Below are positions 60,896 through 64,000 of a stretch of DNA of 64,000 nucleotides, piece after piece; position 1 is the first letter of the stretch, and each line of letters opens with the position of its first letter. The translations under genes and the position numbers were made by a program. Origin of the DNA: Ceratothoa steindachneri (taxonomy: Eukaryota > Arthropoda > Malacostraca > Isopoda > Cymothoidae); NCBI GenBank assembly GCA_963969495.1, contig OZ018338.1:43710206-43774205 (forward strand). Reading direction: 5' to 3'. The notes under the pieces are model-generated. The model saw only the letters and a list, made by a program, of their open reading frames with translations, made no database searches and was not told where the DNA came from.

Positions 60896-61340
60896 CATTG
60901 TGAATATAGGTGCTACCTTGAGTACATATGATCAACCTGCTTTCTTTCCGGCCGCTCCAATCATTAAACATACTTACACCCTAAATACGCCTGGAAATAC
61001 CCAGCATTGGTTTATAGACACCGACTTATCAATCTCCTCTTAAGTTATTTCTGATATCTCCTCTTTAACTAAATAATCTCATGTGCAACCACAGGAATCC
61101 GTCTCTTTTGTTTCCATACAAAGATTCGATTCGATTGGTATTAGCCATGGTCACCACGAAGATACAGTGCTGTCGGAAGGATTGTCTCTGGCTGAAGCTG
61201 CACGTTAATTGTCGGTTTATTTACTTGGATGATGTCGGCTTAGGCCATTCGCAGGCACGGCGGTTTTATTGTTGCATGATTATGGAGGTGTTTCTGTTGA
61301 GCTTTTCACGGGTTAGAGTGACGCAATGAGAATTACTATA
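60896..61340. other. Unassigned sequence
   Basis: An 82-codon plus-strand ORF at 61081-61329 has no recognised motif and probably overlies degraded PLE sequence. Confidence 0.35.
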
Positions 61341-62530
61341 TTTTTTAATTGCTCCATCTTGTAGATGAGCGGTCAGTCGCGCCAGTGTACTTGGAATTGC
61401 GGTGTTTGCAGTCTCCGACTTCGCACGAATATTCGTACACGACGTTACTCTCCTAGAGTTCGCTCGTCTTAGGGAGACAGATATTCTTCATAATGTAATT
61501 ACTCGTTCCCTTGGTCTTGTAATATATTTTTAGGTTTATATCTCTCTTAGGGTCGGTTGGGGGTGACGTTGCGGTTTAAAATATCTTTGAGAGCCATTTC
61601 ATCTCCAGGATAGCCTGTGTTCATAGGGGCCTTATGATAAAGGTCGATGGTATTATTCTTCTGTGTCGAGCGAGCACCAGAACCACCGGCCAAGTCTTTT
61701 TTTTTCTCTATAGCGGCATCGATAGATTCCTGCGGGTAGCCGTTATTAAATAGAACTCCGGAAACCCTCTTCAGTTCAAGATAGAAATCCGTCCACGAGA
61801 AGGAATGGGAAAATTCCCTGTTACTAAGGCATTAATAACGGATATTTTGTAGCGTTTAAGACACTCGGAAGAACTGTTTAATTAAGCAGAAGCCTAAGTT
61901 TGTGACCTTAACGTACACTTGGATCGTAAATTTAGATTCACGGGAACTGATGATAATATCAAGGAAAGGGAAGGATCCTTAATCTTCCGTTTCATGAGGG
62001 AAGATCAAGCATGAGTTGTTTTTGAAAAACTCCACTAGGGTATTAACATACTCGAGGTTATCTGTATGTAAGAATATATCGTTAATTAGTGCGCGTAGAT
62101 GGGAGGTTGCTATATTTATTTTGAATATCTTGTTTTCTACTGCACCCATGTAAAAGTCGGCAAAGAAGGTGGTGAGGGGTGACCCCGTCGCAATGCCATA
62201 GATTTGCCCATAAATTTATTTGCCTGTTGGGACCGTAGAACGGGGCTTGTTTTTTGCATGTTTTGAGATGCTAGCGCAATGTCTTCGGTTATGGTGAGAG
62301 GTGTGGAGTCTTCAATGTGGTAAATAACATTGATAATCAATTCGATGGTTTCATCGCCAGGAACATTTGTAAAGAGTGATTCCACGCCCATGGAAGCGAG
62401 TGCGCTTGCCTGGCGAGAAGTTTAAAGGATACCTAAAAGAGTTGGAGGGCAGCGTTTAGTCTGAGGCGATGTAGGAAGCGATGATCGAGTTGAAGTATTT
62501 TGCTAGATGATAAGTCCCACTTTGACATGG
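61341..62530 (-). mobile_element. Penelope-like element copy 3 (different lineage)
   Basis: The minus-strand RT reads SMGVESLFTNVPGDETIELI (62391 on), then QIYGIATGSPLTTFFADFYM (about 62205), ALINDIFLHTDNLEYVNTLV (about 62095; the YVDD box is degraded), GSFPFLDIIISSRESKFTIQ, then VYVKVTNLGFCL (about 61905) and LELKRVSGVLFNNGYPQESI (about 61780). Near 61440-61390, VYEYSCEVGDCKHRNSKYTG reads as the start of a GIY-YIG domain with a CxxxxxC insert, unlike copies 1 and 2. VYVKxTNxGxC and the cysteine-bearing nuclease mark a separate PLE lineage. Several stops and frameshifts are present. Confidence 0.82.
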
Positions 62531-62718
62531 GTGCAATTGTTGATGTGCCATTTTCTCAGATTTATGTTATTTGCTGTAGTCTGGGGTTTAGTATTAAGAT
62601 TAGAATTTGTTTATAGCTCCTGAAATATAATTGAAATTAAAGAAGGAATCCGCCTTTTTCGTGTTTTCCTTCTTATTAAACATGAAACTCAAGTTTTGTA
62701 TAAGAAATTATGGAATAT
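62531..62718. other. Unassigned spacer
   Basis: Short stretch between PLE copy 3 and a microsatellite. Nothing recognised. Confidence 0.4.
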
Positions 62719-62746
62719 CTCTTTCTCTCTCTCTCTCTCTCTCTCT

Positions 62747-62801
<55 letters not shown>
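62719..62801. repeat. Compound (CT)n(AT)n microsatellite
   Basis: A CT run (62721-62747) passes directly into an AT run (to about 62801). Confidence 0.97.
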
Positions 62802-62804
<3 letters not shown>

Positions 62805-63489
62805 CGATTTATTAATTAAAGGAAAATACAAAAAGTACATTTTACAGTAATCTCATAATTAATTGCAAAATATAAAGATAGCTGATAGTAGGGAGAAATA
62901 TGAGGTTGTGTGGAGAAGAAAGACCACATATGAGTTAAAGTAGGAAATTTATAGTTTCTAGGAGAAAATGGAACTCAGATTTTTTGACATTATACAAAAA
63001 AAATATATTTTATTTTTAAGTTAAAGTTAATACTTTAACAAGGTTATATGAAGTATAGGGTTATGTGTGTTAACAGAAAAATATTAATATATATGTACAT
63101 TGTTTTAAGAATTTGTATACATTTTAGACTTATTATTGTTAACATTTATAATGAACGGAATTGAAGCTTTTACTTTATACACTTCCTAACTTTTAGTTAT
63201 TATATATGTTATTCATTTTTTGCTATATCGCTTTTAGCCTTTTTAATATTGTATATTATTTCACTTTTTAAAATTTCGTCACTCTTGTAATTTAAAACAC
63301 TAATTCTCTTTGTTTTAGATAGTTTTTAACATTTTTCTTATTTTATGTTAATTCACTGTTTGATTATTCACATATAATTTGTCACTTCTCTTATTTTGAC
63401 CCTATTTCTATCTATCCATCTTTGCTCATTCTTGTTTGTTACAGTATTTCTGATGTCTTCATTTCGCTTCTAATTTTTTTTAAAGGTAT
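62802..63489. other. Unassigned AT-rich sequence
   Basis: No ORF or repeat of note. Confidence 0.5.
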
Positions 63490-64000
63490 GCATGTTCACC
63501 GTGGGGAATCAGGATGTACTCTGCACCCTCCGATATCAGACCCCCCCCACTTCTTTTGGGTAGTTCGATACTTCAAATGTCCATTTGAACTTCCCTTCTT
63601 GGATTGCTTCAAGCATTTGCCTCGAGTCCTCCTTGGGCGGCTGGCACAGGGCCCAACTAAAAACATTGAGATTGACATTTTTTTTCCGTCAAATAGATAG
63701 ACCTTGTTTTATATTTCCCTGTTCATAGTGATGGGCACCTCTTTGTACTTATTCCTTTCTTCATCGTCGTACTCGGAGGTTGTTGGTTCGCTTTCTTAGC
63801 TTTCTTGGCTCTGGGTTTTTTCGTTCTTCTTCCCTTTCTTCTTTGTTTTCCTCGGGCTTTTTTTTTGTGCGGTGGGTGGAGGAAGGTCGCCTTCTTCTGA
63901 TGATTCTTCTTGTTTATTTTCTTTTTATTGCTTATCCTCGATGAAGGGAATATTTAATAATCCTCCTGATGGCGGATTTTCGGGGAGCCACAGCTTTTGC
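63490..64000 (-). mobile_element. LINE-X copy F: ORF1 C-terminal part, runs off the window edge
   Basis: The minus strand starts at the edge with QKLWLPENPPSGGLLNIPF, then a Lys-rich and acidic stretch (QKKSPRKTKKKGKKNEK; EYDDEERNKY). The C-terminal module CQPPKEDSRQMLEAIQEGKF with KWTFEVSNYPKEVGG lies near 63630-63540. The same order of LW(F/L)P, basic/acidic linker and CQPP...GK(F/Y)KWT occurs in copy E, and in weaker form in copy C. ORF2 does not follow on the low-coordinate side. Confidence 0.75.

Overview
The window looks like animal nuclear DNA that is almost entirely repeat. It is AT-rich, with long (TA)n, (GA)n, (CT)n and (TTC)n arrays and no operon structure. I found no credible host protein gene, rRNA, functional tRNA or CRISPR array. 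Every recognisable coding remnant belongs to a transposable element (TE): APE-type LINEs of several lineages, Penelope-like elements (PLEs) with GIY-YIG domains, Ty3/Gypsy pieces, mariner, Tc1 and IS630-like elements, hAT elements, tRNA-like SINEs and a probable Helentron-like non-autonomous element. This mixture suggests an arthropod, possibly a crustacean or chelicerate. The species cannot be fixed from the sequence alone.

Layout. 1-2.3 kb: copy A of a LINE family called LINE-X here. 2.9-3.6 kb: a mariner-type element with long terminal inverted repeats. 5.1-6.2 kb: a pseudogene of a multicopy family of unknown function. 8.2-9.0 kb: a CR1 fragment abutting a Tc1 fragment. 10.0-12.6 kb: hAT-like ends, an IS630/mariner pseudogene and a hAT transposase pseudogene. 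12.6-20.5 kb: mostly unrecognised sequence with a (GA)n tract and two minisatellites. 20.5-27.2 kb: a nest of 128-bp repeat elements and TAG-rich satellite, interrupted by a hAT element and a mariner. 27.5-29.5 kb: an I-type LINE with RNase H, plus a second 3' end. 30.8-36.7 kb: Gypsy fragments, a GC-rich 19-bp palindrome and a tandem pair of tRNA-like SINE units. 37.9-39.3 kb: an RT fragment, a Tc1 fragment and a PLE terminal block. 39.6-41.2 kb: LINE-X copy E (ORF1 only). 42.0-46.7 kb: PLE, mariner, Tc1 and PLE remnants with hammerhead-like motifs. 47.0-55.3 kb: two LINE-X copies (B and C) head to tail on the minus strand. 56.2-58.6 kb: the youngest-looking element, a CR1 copy broken mainly by two in-frame stops. 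58.8-62.5 kb: LINE-X copy D, a Jockey-like fragment and a second type of PLE. 63.5-64.0 kb: LINE-X copy F.

The main result comes from comparing copies inside the window. Six LINE-X copies allow the family to be described: an ORF1 with zinc knuckles and a conserved C-terminal module, an APE endonuclease plus RT ORF2, two subfamilies, and a 3' UTR carrying a repeated GATCCGAAGTGGAC motif. PLE ends carry hammerhead-like motifs, one with all three stems visible. These are sequence readings by eye. No alignment or database search was run.
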